The notes: generated by a model from the letters alone, not told the origin. Positions 50,500 through 60,093 are shown, counted from the stretch's first letter. The stretch is DNA of 64,000 bases from Pedobacter cryoconitis (GCF_014207135.1 NZ_JACHCC010000001.1:558001-622000); one strand, 5' to 3'. Translations and numbers: made by a program.

Positions 50500-51750
50500 T
50501 TAAAATAATTTATCTGCACCGCTTTTTTCATAAAAAGAATTATAGTCTTTAATATTGAGCATATCAGAAATGGCTTTTTGCTTATCCGTACTGTTATTGT
50601 AATATGCTTTACAGATCTGATATCCTACCCAATAACCGAGGTCAGCCGGTTTTTCAGCAGTCTCCTGGTTGGAATTTGCTATCCAGTTATAGTAGCGATT
50701 CAGATACATTTCTTTTTTGAAGTCAGCCCAAATAAGCTTCTCTTTACCTTTAGCCCATAGATGGAGACGACTGTTGGCAGTTTTACCGGAGATCAGTTCA
50801 CCAATAAAATCGGCCATACCCTCTACTAAAACAGAATGGAGTAAAGTGGTGTCATTTTTCATCCCTTCCTGATTAAAATGAATCAGCTCATGTGCAATCA
50901 GGTTAGGCAGGTTTTTGAGTTCCGCAAAATTGTTCCTCTGCCATAGCGTAAGCTCGTCCACCGGAATGTCAGGCGTTCTTACACCCTGGTCAAGACCAAT
51001 CAGTAATCCATTATCAGATGAGGTCCCACCCGAAGTAAATGCACCGATGACAAAATAGATATTTGGAAAATTAGCTTGTGGATAGAGCTGTTTCAGTTTG
51101 ACCATACTTTCCAACATTTGAGGTTTCAGCTTGTCTACACTGAAGGTGTTCTTCCTTATCGCTCTGTAAAAATTTGGTTTCTGGTCATGAGTTGCCAGAA
51201 AGTTTCTCATTGTTTTAACTTTAATACCAAAGTAGTCCTGCAGGCCTTCTGTTCCTGCATCAATGTAATATGTTCTGTAAATTTCACTTCTTTTTGCTGT
51301 ATCTGTCTGGGCAAGATCATAAGCCTTCCAGAAGTTCTTTATATCAGAAGTAACCAGTTTTGCCTTATATGGATCGTGTGTGCTGGTGGATACAACTTTA
51401 ATAGAACTAATTAACTTATCCCATTCCGGATTGCTATGCAGGGTCATGAGATCGGAGTCCTTTTTGATGTTCCCCAGATCCTTATAACCATAGGCAATAG
51501 CCGATTTTAATAAGGTCATCGCACTATCCGCCCGTCCGTTGAGCGCGTAACAGCAGGCTGCATTATAGTACCCCCCGGTTTTTGAAATTTTAAAATCCAT
51601 CTTTTGTGCGGATAACAGATATAATTTACCTGCTTCTGTATAGTTTTTGGCCTTATAAAGACTATCGGCTGTTCTGCTTAAATTGTTCTGTGCAAAAACA
51701 GCAGTATTTAGCAGCAAGCAAAAAAGGAGGGAGAGTTTAAAATATTTCAT
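50500..51750 (-). CDS. GldB-related putative zinc protease with TPR-like N-terminus
   Basis: 416 residues with a signal peptide (YFKLSLLFCLLLNTAVFAQ). An N-terminal TPR-like part (about 25-110: ADSLYKAKNYTEAGKLYLLSAQ, YNAACCYALNGRADSAMTLLKSAI) leads to a C-terminal DUF2268/GldB-related domain with the zinc motif HELIHFNQEG (HExxH) and the downstream EGMADFIGELISG, whose Glu is a plausible third ligand. It is probably a periplasmic metallopeptidase. The gliding link of the family name is not proof of motility. Confidence 0.82.
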   Translation of the reverse strand: MKYFKLSLLFCLLLNTAVFAQNNLSRTADSLYKAKNYTEAGKLYLLSAQKMDFKISKTGGYYNAACCYALNGRADSAMTLLKSAIAYGYKDLGNIKKDSDLMTLHSNPEWDKLISSIKVVSTSTHDPYKAKLVTSDIKNFWKAYDLAQTDTAKRSEIYRTYYIDAGTEGLQDYFGIKVKTMRNFLATHDQKPNFYRAIRKNTFSVDKLKPQMLESMVKLKQLYPQANFPNIYFVIGAFTSGGTSSDNGLLIGLDQGVRTPDIPVDELTLWQRNNFAELKNLPNLIAHELIHFNQEGMKNDTTLLHSVLVEGMADFIGELISGKTANSRLHLWAKGKEKLIWADFKKEMYLNRYYNWIANSNQETAEKPADLGYWVGYQICKAYYNNSTDKQKAISDMLNIKDYNSFYEKSGADKLF

Positions 51751-51948
51751 ATACTAAAATACAAAATAATAATGGCAGGAATCAAGATCTTCGATTGGTC
51801 TTTCTTCGCCGATCTGAATAAAACTTAATCATTCCATCGGAGATTATAGGAGCTTTCATTTATAATAATATATTTGCTGTTAGTATCCGTTGACAGGGTA
51901 CAATGCTTATCAGCTCCGGTTCGTGGAGGAAAAAACTATTATATAACG

Positions 51949-53334
51949 ATGAAAAAAAAATTAACCCTTATCTTCTCTGTCCTGTTAATTGCAAACCAGC
52001 TATATGCTCAACAGGATTCGCTGACCTTACGTAAGATTTATGATGAAGCCCTGGTCAATGGCAAATGTTATGAGAATCTTCGTTTCCTCTGTAAGAATAT
52101 TGGTCCGCGCTTAAGCGGATCGGCTAATGCTCAAAAAGCTGTTTCATGGAGTAAAAAACTGATGGAAAGTTATGGCTTTGACAAAGTATATCTTCAGGAG
52201 GTCATGGTGCCACACTGGGTAAGAGGAGCAAAGGAAACAGCTTTTATCATAGATGGTAAAAACCGTATCGCTGTACCGGTTGCAGCTCTGGGGATGAGTG
52301 TTGCTACACCTGAACAGGGTCTGACTGCAAATATTGTTGAAGTACAGAGTCTTAAAGAGGTTGAGCAAATGGGGGAGCAGATGATCAAAGGCAAGATAGT
52401 TTTCTTTAACCGTCCTTTTGATCCAAAGTTTATCAGTACCGGACAGGCTTATGGAGGTGCTGGTGACCAGCGTTTCATGGGACCGGCTGTTGCAGCCAAA
52501 TATGGAGCTGTTGGGATTATCGTTCGTTCGCTAACTGAAAGTCTGGATGATTATCCGCATACGGGTGCTACATTCTATGATAGAAATGGTAAAAACATAC
52601 CTGCCGCAGCTATCTCGACTAAAGCAGCTAATCAATTGAGTGCATTATTGAAAATGCGTAAACTGCCATTGATTAAATTCTATTTTAAGCAGAATTGCCA
52701 GATGCTTCCTGATGTATTGTCCTACAATGTTGTGGGAGAACTAACTGGTACGGAACATCCGAATAAGTTTATTACGGTTGGTGGACATCTTGATTCCTGG
52801 GATCTTGCCGAAGGTGCCCATGATGACGGTACGGGTGTGATGCAGTCTGCCGAGGTACTGCGAATCTTCAAAGCCCTGAATTATAAACCTAAGAATTCGG
52901 TTCGTGCGGTATTTTTCATGAACGAAGAAAATGGGCACCATGGTGGCGATAAGTACGCTGAGCTGGCTGCCCAAAACAAAGAGGAGCATATAGCTGCTAT
53001 AGAAACTGATGAAGGTGGTTTTACCCCACGCGGTTTTAGCTTTGAAGGTGTATCCAGAGATTTCATCAGGAAAGTTAACAACAACTGGAAAGAGCTTCTA
53101 AACCCTTATGAGGCTGATCGTTTAATTATCGGTGAATCGGGAACAGATATCGGGCCTTTGAAGGACAAACGTCCTGGAATTATCCTGATTGGTTTCAGAC
53201 CGGATTCCCAGCGTTATTTCGATATACATCATTCTTCAAACGATGTATTTGAGAACGTTAATAAACGTGAGCTTGAACTGGGGGCTGCAAGTATGGCTAG
53301 TCTGATTTATCTGATCGACCAGCACGGATTTTAG
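51949..53334 (+). CDS. M28-family metallopeptidase with PA domain
   Basis: The ATG at 51949 (MKKKLTLIFSVLL) begins a clean signal peptide ending near LYAQQ; the TTG frame at 51874 is rejected. 461 residues. A protease-associated (PA) domain (about 125-220; GKIVFFNRPFDP, GPAVAAKYGAVGIIVRS) is inserted before the M28 catalytic core: GGHLDSWD (His and Asp), GAHDDGTGV (Asp), MNEENGHHGG (catalytic Glu-Glu), ETDEGG and HHSSND (His). It is a secreted di-zinc aminopeptidase or carboxypeptidase. Confidence 0.92.
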   Translation: MKKKLTLIFSVLLIANQLYAQQDSLTLRKIYDEALVNGKCYENLRFLCKNIGPRLSGSANAQKAVSWSKKLMESYGFDKVYLQEVMVPHWVRGAKETAFIIDGKNRIAVPVAALGMSVATPEQGLTANIVEVQSLKEVEQMGEQMIKGKIVFFNRPFDPKFISTGQAYGGAGDQRFMGPAVAAKYGAVGIIVRSLTESLDDYPHTGATFYDRNGKNIPAAAISTKAANQLSALLKMRKLPLIKFYFKQNCQMLPDVLSYNVVGELTGTEHPNKFITVGGHLDSWDLAEGAHDDGTGVMQSAEVLRIFKALNYKPKNSVRAVFFMNEENGHHGGDKYAELAAQNKEEHIAAIETDEGGFTPRGFSFEGVSRDFIRKVNNNWKELLNPYEADRLIIGESGTDIGPLKDKRPGIILIGFRPDSQRYFDIHHSSNDVFENVNKRELELGAASMASLIYLIDQHGF

Positions 53335-53340
53335 CCAAAA

Positions 53341-53381
53341 ATTCATAAAAAAAGAGACCATCGGTCTCTTTTTTTATGAAT
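53341..53381. terminator. Bidirectional terminator, 19-bp stem
   Basis: Arms 53341-53359 and 53363-53381 are perfectly complementary with loop ATC; the core AAGAGACC/GGTCTCTT is flanked by A and T runs. It separates the M28 peptidase gene from the convergent VWA-like gene. Confidence 0.85.
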
Positions 53382-53399
53382 GGTCCAGATGCGGTAAAC

Positions 53400-54338
53400 C
53401 TACCTTTTAATGAAATCCATTACATATTTAACGGATTCTGTTTTATTACCTGCTATCGGTTTAAGTTCAAATCTTTTCACTCCAGAGCTTCTCATCCAGT
53501 CTGACCAGATAATTTTCATAATTTCCATATCGGTAGGATGTTTGGTGGCTGCACCGGTTTTGGAAAGTGAACGATCATACATTTCGAGTACAATGACTTC
53601 AAGATTGTTTAAAAATGGATTTTTTGCCGGATTAATCCTGAACCTGGGATTCTTAGCCAGAAAAGTTTCCATATTGCTTTCTTTTGACTTCAGGAATGCG
53701 TTTCGGAATTCTGAAACCTTATCTGAGCTTAAATCATATCCTTTTTTGTAAATACCAGCTTCAATATAGCCGTCGGTTATCAGAACCATGATATTGCGGA
53801 ATCTATGGGTTATTTTGCCTTGTGGTATTTCAGGCAGAACAATCCTTTCATCAATGCCAGATTTAAAATAGGTCCAGATGTCGGCTCCGTTATTGGAAAG
53901 AGCTGCTTTATTGTTGAGTTTCCGGTATTCTGCTGCAAACTTACCGATATCTCCGGGCAGTGTCTGGGGTACTCCTCTGGACATAATATAATTAATTCTA
54001 TCGTTCTGTTTATCAAATCGTTGAAAATCAATAGTCAGTACATCAGTATTTACTTTGTACATATTAATCAGTCCTTTATTGATAAAGTCAACACTGTAGT
54101 GGTCCAGTTGTCCCTGATCTCTTTTAATCCGTAGGATATTGGGCCAGATTTGATCCAGTACACCATTGACGATATCGGCATCATTCACCGCCTTTGGATA
54201 TAATTTGGGGTTTAGTCTGTTTGATAAATCCGGTGCGAAGACTATATTGTAGTGAACAACTTCTTTCTGTTTCTGAGCAGACAATTTTGCTGTAGCCATA
54301 AGTATCAGGAGGCCAATTAAAAAATGCTTTTTCATCAT
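53400..54338 (-). CDS. Secreted VWA-like protein
   Basis: 312 residues with a signal peptide (HFLIGLLILMATAKLSAQ). The first strand has APDLSNRL, resembling a MIDAS motif (D-x-S-x), and VLITDGYIEAG fits the ITDG of VWA domains. No repeats or membrane segment. Its ATG overlaps the stop of the PLD-like gene (ATGATGA), so the two are co-translated. Its role is unknown; the pairing suggests a shared envelope function. Confidence 0.7.
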   Translation of the reverse strand: MMKKHFLIGLLILMATAKLSAQKQKEVVHYNIVFAPDLSNRLNPKLYPKAVNDADIVNGVLDQIWPNILRIKRDQGQLDHYSVDFINKGLINMYKVNTDVLTIDFQRFDKQNDRINYIMSRGVPQTLPGDIGKFAAEYRKLNNKAALSNNGADIWTYFKSGIDERIVLPEIPQGKITHRFRNIMVLITDGYIEAGIYKKGYDLSSDKVSEFRNAFLKSKESNMETFLAKNPRFRINPAKNPFLNNLEVIVLEMYDRSLSKTGAATKHPTDMEIMKIIWSDWMRSSGVKRFELKPIAGNKTESVKYVMDFIKR

Positions 54339-56323
54339 ATTTTTATGCGTTTGTCAATTTGTGAGGTTTCTGTTTTTTCGTTCTGCCAGTTGATAGCCGT
54401 GTCAAAAGCCTCTCTTGATTTTTCTATTGCTATGGGTATTGAATAATGTTCATGCAGATAATCATTCCAGCCCTCCAGAAAAATATTGATTCTGTCACGG
54501 AGTGCATCCAGAGAAATTGGGAGATAATCGTTTTCTATATGACTCTTGTAAATTGTAGCAATGTCCCGGATGTGTTGTTTGCCAGTTATTAAATCGGTCT
54601 TCTTGATCTCTTTGAGGAGATTCAGTTTACTGGGGATAGATGTCAGCAGGACTTCTGTAATTTTATATTGCGCATTCAGATCTATATTGACTCCTTCTAT
54701 AGCGTAGATTTCGTCTTTAAGCAAAATTATTTTTTCCTCTTCCAGTTTGATGGATTCCTCCAGGTGGCTAATCAGCAAATTGTTCTTTAAGGTTGCGATA
54801 TCGGGATTGCGTTCATCAAAAATAGACATCAGTTTCTCAAAGGCGAATTTCAATATTAAAAGGCCAAAGGCACCCAGTAAAAACACCAGATAAAAATTCG
54901 GATCTTTAAATGCCATCTCAATTTCCCATATGACGTTCGTGTCACCCCGATCATATTTCATCTGATAAATGGCGGATGAAACCTTATAGGCTATTGCGGT
55001 GTCCACCAATAAAACACCCACTAAAAACATGGATATGATAATCCATTGTTTCCTGGTAAAGAGCTTGATCAAGGCACAGAAAAGTGGAAGACTAACAAAC
55101 AGAAAGATGAAAAATATTCCTGAACCGCCTTTTTCAAATGTGAGGCCTAAAGCTTTTGGGTTAAATATTTCCATGGGTATTGCTTCCAGACCAGCAGCTT
55201 TCGCAGCTTTAGCATCATCTACTGCAAATAATAAAATATAACAAGCTGATGAGTAAAAAATGAATAGATAAACTATCAGACAAAGATTCGCAAAAAGCAC
55301 AGGGATAAATTCATACCATTTGAACTTCGGACTGATGAAATCGCGTTGAGCATTGCGTATTTTTTCCCTGATTTCGTTGAATGACCGCTCATGAAAAGCG
55401 ATTTTGCTGTTATTGATGCTCTCTACGTTCTGTTTGTTTTTCTCAACTTCTGATTTCAGGTTAATCATCTTGTTTTTCGCATTTGAAGCTTCATTTTCTG
55501 ACTCCACTTCTGCAGTCTGCAACTGTAAGCTCAGATTTTCTTCAAAGGCATTAATACTGGTGATTTCCTGCTCGTCGATTTTGGTCATCAATCTCCTTTT
55601 TTTATCATCTACCACATCAATATCATTGATGAAAATTGAATAAACAGTATCCAGGGCCTTGGTTAATACCTGATGATCTCCATTATTGAATTTCGACCGT
55701 TCATAACCTTGTTTGCTTAAAATAGTACGGTCAAAATTCCCGATTTCAGAAGCAATCATTGAATCCAGTACGTTTGTGAATTCGGAAATTGCATATTCTT
55801 TGGCAGTGTGCTTCTCGATCCTGGATTCTGCTGTTATGGGTTCTTCAGGAATTGTTTCAGAACTCTGTGAGGAAGCTTTCTGATGAATATCGTTAAACGT
55901 AGTAATCAGGCTTGCTACCGTTTCGGTATGATTGGTTACAATAATACTTTCATGATTGTTTTTTCTTGCATTTACAGACCAGTTATAGGAGCCATGGAGG
56001 GCAATCCGTTTGTCTATAACACAGAACTTCTGATTCATATTACCATAGCCGGCACTTTTGATCCTGGTCACAGAAGCCCCGAGCGCAATCAGTTCTTCGA
56101 AGTTGAGTTTTTGATTTTCCTGATTGTCTGCAATAATAAGCTGGATGTTTATGTGCTGAGCAGCCTTCCTTTTTACAATGTCAAAAAGTTCATCATCTGT
56201 AAACCAGGCGCTGGCAATCAGAATTTCAAAATCTGCACCTTCCAGTTCTTTAACTATACGTGCAAAGATTTCCTTATTGTTTTGCAAGACTTCTTGCTCA
56301 AGAGATTGCTGGGATGTTATCAT
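54335..56323 (-). CDS. PLD-like/coiled-coil/membrane protein with N97 instead of catalytic His
   Basis: 662 residues in four parts: a single phospholipase-D-like domain (about 1-150), a long helical coiled-coil region (about 240-330), four membrane segments (about 340-370, 402-422, 427-449 and 473-491) and a C-terminal helical tail. The HKD-like signature is N97-Q-K99-F-C-V-I-D104, then HGSYNW; the usual first His of HxKxxxxD is Asn in the DNA. It could be inactive, or bind phospholipid/nucleic acid without cutting. The next gene is the VWA-like protein, coupled. The upstream spacer holds two hairpin repeats. Confidence 0.75.
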   Translation of the reverse strand: MITSQQSLEQEVLQNNKEIFARIVKELEGADFEILIASAWFTDDELFDIVKRKAAQHINIQLIIADNQENQKLNFEELIALGASVTRIKSAGYGNMNQKFCVIDKRIALHGSYNWSVNARKNNHESIIVTNHTETVASLITTFNDIHQKASSQSSETIPEEPITAESRIEKHTAKEYAISEFTNVLDSMIASEIGNFDRTILSKQGYERSKFNNGDHQVLTKALDTVYSIFINDIDVVDDKKRRLMTKIDEQEITSINAFEENLSLQLQTAEVESENEASNAKNKMINLKSEVEKNKQNVESINNSKIAFHERSFNEIREKIRNAQRDFISPKFKWYEFIPVLFANLCLIVYLFIFYSSACYILLFAVDDAKAAKAAGLEAIPMEIFNPKALGLTFEKGGSGIFFIFLFVSLPLFCALIKLFTRKQWIIISMFLVGVLLVDTAIAYKVSSAIYQMKYDRGDTNVIWEIEMAFKDPNFYLVFLLGAFGLLILKFAFEKLMSIFDERNPDIATLKNNLLISHLEESIKLEEEKIILLKDEIYAIEGVNIDLNAQYKITEVLLTSIPSKLNLLKEIKKTDLITGKQHIRDIATIYKSHIENDYLPISLDALRDRINIFLEGWNDYLHEHYSIPIAIEKSREAFDTAINWQNEKTETSQIDKRIKI

Positions 56324-56355
56324 TTTTGGATTGAATTGATTAAGAGTTTAACTCT

Positions 56356-56377
56356 CCAAAAGTATATACACCGTATA
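56356..56377 (-). promoter_or_regulatory. Promoter/operator of the PLD-like gene
   Basis: TACTTTTG on the reverse strand (56363-56356) fits the -7 element; the dyad ATATAC-ACC-GTATAT (56363-56377) overlaps its upstream end. Together they are a likely promoter with an operator about 30 bp from the start codon. Confidence 0.5.
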
Positions 56378-56383
56378 TGCTTT

Positions 56384-56401
56384 ATTTACGGGAAACCGTA
56401 A
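56384..56401. repeat. TTTACGG-GAAA-CCGTAAA hairpin repeat, copy 1
   Basis: A perfect 7-bp inverted repeat with GAAA in the loop. A second copy with one change (56514-56531, ATTACGG-GAAA-CCATAAT) shares the 12-mer TTACGGGAAACC. Both lie between two divergent genes, the PLD-like gene and the hypothetical membrane protein at 56577. Confidence 0.55.
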
Positions 56402-56513
56402 AGGCCCCGGCAGTTCTGAATCAATTTAAATGAACAGGAGTCAGGTACATCTGTAATTAGATTTTTATACTAAGGTGTTTTGATTAAGTATCTGTCTTTA
56501 AGTGTATTTGTGG

Positions 56514-56531
56514 ATTACGGGAAACCATAAT
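56514..56531. repeat. TTACGG-GAAA hairpin repeat, copy 2
   Basis: Imperfect hairpin sharing TTACGGGAAACC with copy 1, 130 bp away and 46 bp before the start codon of the gene at 56577. The pair may be binding sites of one regulator serving both divergent genes. Confidence 0.5.
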
Positions 56532-56576
56532 AATTCCGGAAATTCCACCTTATTTTTATGCTTTAATTTTTAACGG

Positions 56577-57665
56577 ATGTTTGAAGAATATAAAAAAGAA
56601 GTATTAGAATTTTACTTTTTTAAAAAGGAGACCAATCAACTTTCCAGTAATCTGGAAAGCCTCGGGCGTTTGAAGTTGAGGAAAGAATGTCTTAAAATTC
56701 TTGCAGAAAAATATAGTAAGAAAGATGATGAAATGCTCAGGTTGTTTTTCGATCCTTTAAGGAAATATAACGACCATGTCCGAAGTATCGAAAATTTCGA
56801 ACTGGATAAATTCAGACCTTTAGTCAGCTTTTTACGAGATGGAACAAGTATCAGAGATGACCAACCCGTAAAACTTATTGCATGGTTAATGGATTTTGAT
56901 TCTTATCAGGACTGGAGGTTTAGAAAAGAGACCAGCCAGCCAGATGATTGTGGATTTTCTGATAACGGAATGGATAGTGAACCCGATACAGGGGAGGAAG
57001 GGGAACCAGATAGTGATACGGATGAAAGCTCTTCCTTTGTTGGTAAAGAAGAGGCAGATGAAAAAACTACTCCAGAAGCTCAGCAGGAAGATTGTGAGCA
57101 AAATGCATCCAATGATTCACGAAACGTTCTTGAAATAAGTATTAAACGATCGTTTTCAATTAAAAAGACACTCATAATTAGTATGGTATTTTTACTCCTG
57201 GGAGGCGGTGTCTTCTTTTTATTGGGGGGAAATACAACTGGTACGGCCAGGCAGCCATCCGTTGGTGAGGAATGTATGTATTGGACAGGCGATCATTATG
57301 AACCCGTTAAGTGTGATGAAAAGATTAACGATGCAGTGTTAGTCCCGCTGAATCTCCAGACTTTAAATAACTTAAGAAAAATAAATTTGATGGATACCCT
57401 GACCGCGAATTCGCTTGGAAAGGTATGGTATTCGAAAATAGGAGGGAAACATGAGTTTTTTACAGATAGTGGGGTACATCCAGTGGATACCCTCAAAAGG
57501 CTAAAGCCGCTGACCAACTATATCTTAAACAAGCATGTTTCTTACTATAGGTATTTATTGACCCGTTTAATGTGGTCCGTTTCTGTAATTGTTATGGCCA
57601 TATTGGGCATAGCTTGTGTAATTTATTTTCTCTGGCGACAAAAAAAAGGTCTGAAGTCTTTCTGA
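56577..57665 (+). CDS. Hypothetical membrane protein with acidic linker, 362 aa
   Basis: The function is not recognised. There is an N-terminal helical, charged cytosolic domain of about 115 residues. A strongly acidic low-complexity linker follows (about 120-175, many D/E/S), then two hydrophobic segments near 197-217 and 333-355 enclosing a loop of about 115 residues that contains Cys residues (EECMYWTGDHYEPVKCDEK). It is divergent from the PLD-like/VWA-like operon, sharing a 253-bp spacer with hairpin repeats. A common function with that operon is inference. Confidence 0.65.
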   Translation: MFEEYKKEVLEFYFFKKETNQLSSNLESLGRLKLRKECLKILAEKYSKKDDEMLRLFFDPLRKYNDHVRSIENFELDKFRPLVSFLRDGTSIRDDQPVKLIAWLMDFDSYQDWRFRKETSQPDDCGFSDNGMDSEPDTGEEGEPDSDTDESSSFVGKEEADEKTTPEAQQEDCEQNASNDSRNVLEISIKRSFSIKKTLIISMVFLLLGGGVFFLLGGNTTGTARQPSVGEECMYWTGDHYEPVKCDEKINDAVLVPLNLQTLNNLRKINLMDTLTANSLGKVWYSKIGGKHEFFTDSGVHPVDTLKRLKPLTNYILNKHVSYYRYLLTRLMWSVSVIVMAILGIACVIYFLWRQKKGLKSF

Positions 57666-57701
57666 TGATTATATTAACTTAGATATAGTTATTGGTTATG
57701 T

Positions 57702-58517
57702 ATGTACTATCAAGAATTCAGTCCAAATAGTTTTTTAAAGAATTATGTACAATGTTATTTTGTATGTGAAACTGATACGGCTGTATTTACCCAGGATAAG
57801 GTTTTTGCGACAGGCTTTATCGAGATCATGTTCAACCTGGGAACTGACGGACCACAACAACTAATAAATGGTGATTTAATAAATAAGCCCGATGTGCAGT
57901 TGTGGGGGCAAACGATTCAGCCATTTACTTTTACTTCTTTCGGTAAACATTCCATGTTTGGCATTCGGTTCTTTACGCATACAGCAGCTTGTTTTTTTAG
58001 TGAACCAATAGAAGAATTTAATGACCAGGTAATTGATTTCAAAGATATAGGAGGTAAAGAAATTGTCTTGCTACATTTGAAATTATGGGACGCTAGATCC
58101 CTGGACCGAAGAATTGAATTAATCGAAGAATTTTTATTGCAAAGGCTTTCACGTTTCATGAATAAATTCACCAGATTAAAAATGGTAAACAGTATCATGT
58201 GTGACTTAAGCAAAGATGACTTTTTTGAAAATATTAACTCAATAGCTTCCCGATACGGCGTCTCCTCCCGTTACCTGCAAAAAATATTTTTAAATTATTC
58301 CGGTCTTAGCCCAAATCTGTTTAGTAAGATAGCCCGGTTTCAAAAAAGCATTCACCTTGTTGCAGGTAAAGACTCCTCGCTTACCACAATCGCGCATCAA
58401 TGTGGCTATTTTGATCAGTCACATTTTATAAAGGACTTTAGATTTTTTACCGGTTCAACGCCCTCCCGGTTTTCTCCGGAAAGTTCAACCGATCTTTTTG
58501 TTGCGCTCCATAATTGA
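57702..58517 (+). CDS. AraC-family regulator
   Basis: 271 residues: an N-terminal domain of the DUF6597 type (about 1-130; FSPNSFLKNYVQCYFVCET, GFIEIMFNLG) and a C-terminal double helix-turn-helix (about 165-265; SIASRYGVSSRYLQKIFLNYSGLSPNLFSKIARFQKSIHL, TTIAHQCGYFDQSHFIKDFRFFTGSTPSRF). The effector is unknown. The next gene on the same strand, 79 bp away, encodes an exported SnoaL-like protein and is the nearest candidate target. Confidence 0.92.
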   Translation: MYYQEFSPNSFLKNYVQCYFVCETDTAVFTQDKVFATGFIEIMFNLGTDGPQQLINGDLINKPDVQLWGQTIQPFTFTSFGKHSMFGIRFFTHTAACFFSEPIEEFNDQVIDFKDIGGKEIVLLHLKLWDARSLDRRIELIEEFLLQRLSRFMNKFTRLKMVNSIMCDLSKDDFFENINSIASRYGVSSRYLQKIFLNYSGLSPNLFSKIARFQKSIHLVAGKDSSLTTIAHQCGYFDQSHFIKDFRFFTGSTPSRFSPESSTDLFVALHN

Positions 58518-58596
58518 TTGTTCCGTTTTTTACAATTTATACTCTTTTTCAAGTGGCAATTTTGCTTTAATTATTCATCTAATTAATTAAAGCATC

Positions 58597-59073
58597 ATGA
58601 AACAAAACAACCTTATAACAGCAATCGTATGTATAACCCTCTTTTTCGTTTATGATAATTGCCGGGCCCAGGTTAATTCTACTCCCGGTTTACCAGGAGT
58701 AAAAAAGGCGATTGAAAATATAAACACGCTTTATTTTGACCTGTTTGCGAAAAACGACGAGTCCATTGTCAACCTTTATACCGAAGACGCCTGCCTGTTA
58801 GCTCCGAACATGCTCCCTATATCCGGAAGAAAAGCACTCCAAAAAGATTTCGCAGATACATTTGCAGCAGGAAAAGTTAAAGGTGTCAGGTTCCAAACGA
58901 GTAATATTTATGGAGATGGTAAAGAATATGTAACCGAGGAAGGAACCTGGCAGGTTTTCGATCCAAAAGGAAAACTTCTCGACGATGGTAAATACCTGAA
59001 ATTGTGGAGAAAAACAAAAGCTGGCTGGAAAATATTCAGAGACTCGTTTAACAGCAATCACAAGGCACAGTAA
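58597..59073 (+). CDS. Exported SnoaL/DUF4440-like protein
   Basis: 158 residues with a signal peptide (LITAIVCITLFFVYDNCRAQ) and an NTF2-fold domain (VKKAIENINTLYFDLFAKNDESIVNLYTEDACLLAPNM, ending WRKTKAGWKIFRDSFNSN), matching the SgcJ/EcaC/DUF4440 group. It probably binds a small hydrophobic compound in the periplasm; the reaction is unknown. Confidence 0.87.
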   Translation: MKQNNLITAIVCITLFFVYDNCRAQVNSTPGLPGVKKAIENINTLYFDLFAKNDESIVNLYTEDACLLAPNMLPISGRKALQKDFADTFAAGKVKGVRFQTSNIYGDGKEYVTEEGTWQVFDPKGKLLDDGKYLKLWRKTKAGWKIFRDSFNSNHKAQ

Positions 59074-59088
59074 AACGGGTTGGCTGTC

Positions 59089-59739
59089 TTAGGTCTTAAA
59101 CCGTCCACAATACACGCTTCTGGAAACCTGATCGCTCATTACATCTTTAAAAGCTATAAATACTTCAAAGGTCTTCCCTTTAAACTGGTAGGAAGAGAGA
59201 GAAATGGAATCTTTTAATTCAGACCTGCGGGCACCACTATAACTGGCATGAAAGTGTGGTTGCACACTATCGTATAGCAAAATAATAGCTCTGTCATTCT
59301 GAGATCCAATGATGTTTTTATTCTCGTCCCAGGTAAAATGAAAGGTTTTTGATGTGATGGTTACCTTCACATTTTCAGGTTTGGTCAGTTCACCATCCGA
59401 AACCAAAATAGCCTCCCAGTTAATCTCCTGTTCTGGGAATTCGCCTTTAATAGCATTCAGCAGATTTATAGATTTAGCAGCATTATTCGCAGTGATATTC
59501 CGCTCCAGAGCCCTTTGCTTAAAGCCGATCTTAAGAAATTTTGCAGTTGCATTTAAAATTGGACTCAATAGCTTCATTTTATTGGCCTGAGCTTGTTGTA
59601 GAACGCTTCTTTTTGCTTTCTTATGGGCGGTGGCCGGTTTTGAGCGGGCGCATACCTTGTCTTTCCATCGATATATTACAACGGTTCCTATTTTTCCTCT
59701 TATTCCTGTTAATACGGTGCCTTCCTGTAAAATTGCCAT
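59089..59739 (-). CDS. DUF6266 family protein
   Basis: 216 residues. The start MAILQEGTVLTGIRGKIGTVVIYRWKDKVCARSKP is the signature of DUF6266, a family frequent in Pedobacter and Sphingobacterium, often in multiple copies. The C-terminal half is beta-rich and resembles fibronectin-like modules. Function unknown; some family members are thought to lie near secretion genes, but none is seen here. Convergent with the SnoaL-like gene, 15 bp apart. Confidence 0.82.
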   Translation of the reverse strand: MAILQEGTVLTGIRGKIGTVVIYRWKDKVCARSKPATAHKKAKRSVLQQAQANKMKLLSPILNATAKFLKIGFKQRALERNITANNAAKSINLLNAIKGEFPEQEINWEAILVSDGELTKPENVKVTITSKTFHFTWDENKNIIGSQNDRAIILLYDSVQPHFHASYSGARRSELKDSISLSSYQFKGKTFEVFIAFKDVMSDQVSRSVYCGRFKT

Positions 59740-60093
59740 AATTACCTCTGATTAGTATTACAATATAGATAAAATATTAATCAAAAGTGTCATTAGAAAT
59801 TTTTTATTATAAAATTATTCACATGTAGTGTACCTCTTGTTCGGTGGAAACTGAATAATGGTCTTTAGGACCTCTGAATGATGTCTGAACGATGTCTGAA
59901 CAAAGTCTATACAGAACACTGATTGTCAGTGAATTACGATTTATGGTTTTTTACTGTTTTAAATGCTGTAAATTAATTTCTATAGTATCCAGTACGTTCC
60001 TAAAATTCCTTCGTCATTTACATGAAACCAATTTGACGGCGTATTCTTTCGGGAAACCCCTCAGCTTAAACAATCATTCTTAAACTCAGTGAT
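59740..60093. other. Intergenic region with a short tandem repeat
   Basis: It contains GATGTCTGAAC twice in tandem (59880-59890 and 59891-59901). A 63-codon ORF (59892-60083) overlaps it but has no coding support. No clear promoter box was picked out for the GH1 gene. Confidence 0.5.

Noticed and set aside
59892..60083. 63-codon forward ORF before the GH1 gene
   Set aside because: It starts inside an 11-bp tandem repeat and lacks any family signature or promoter.
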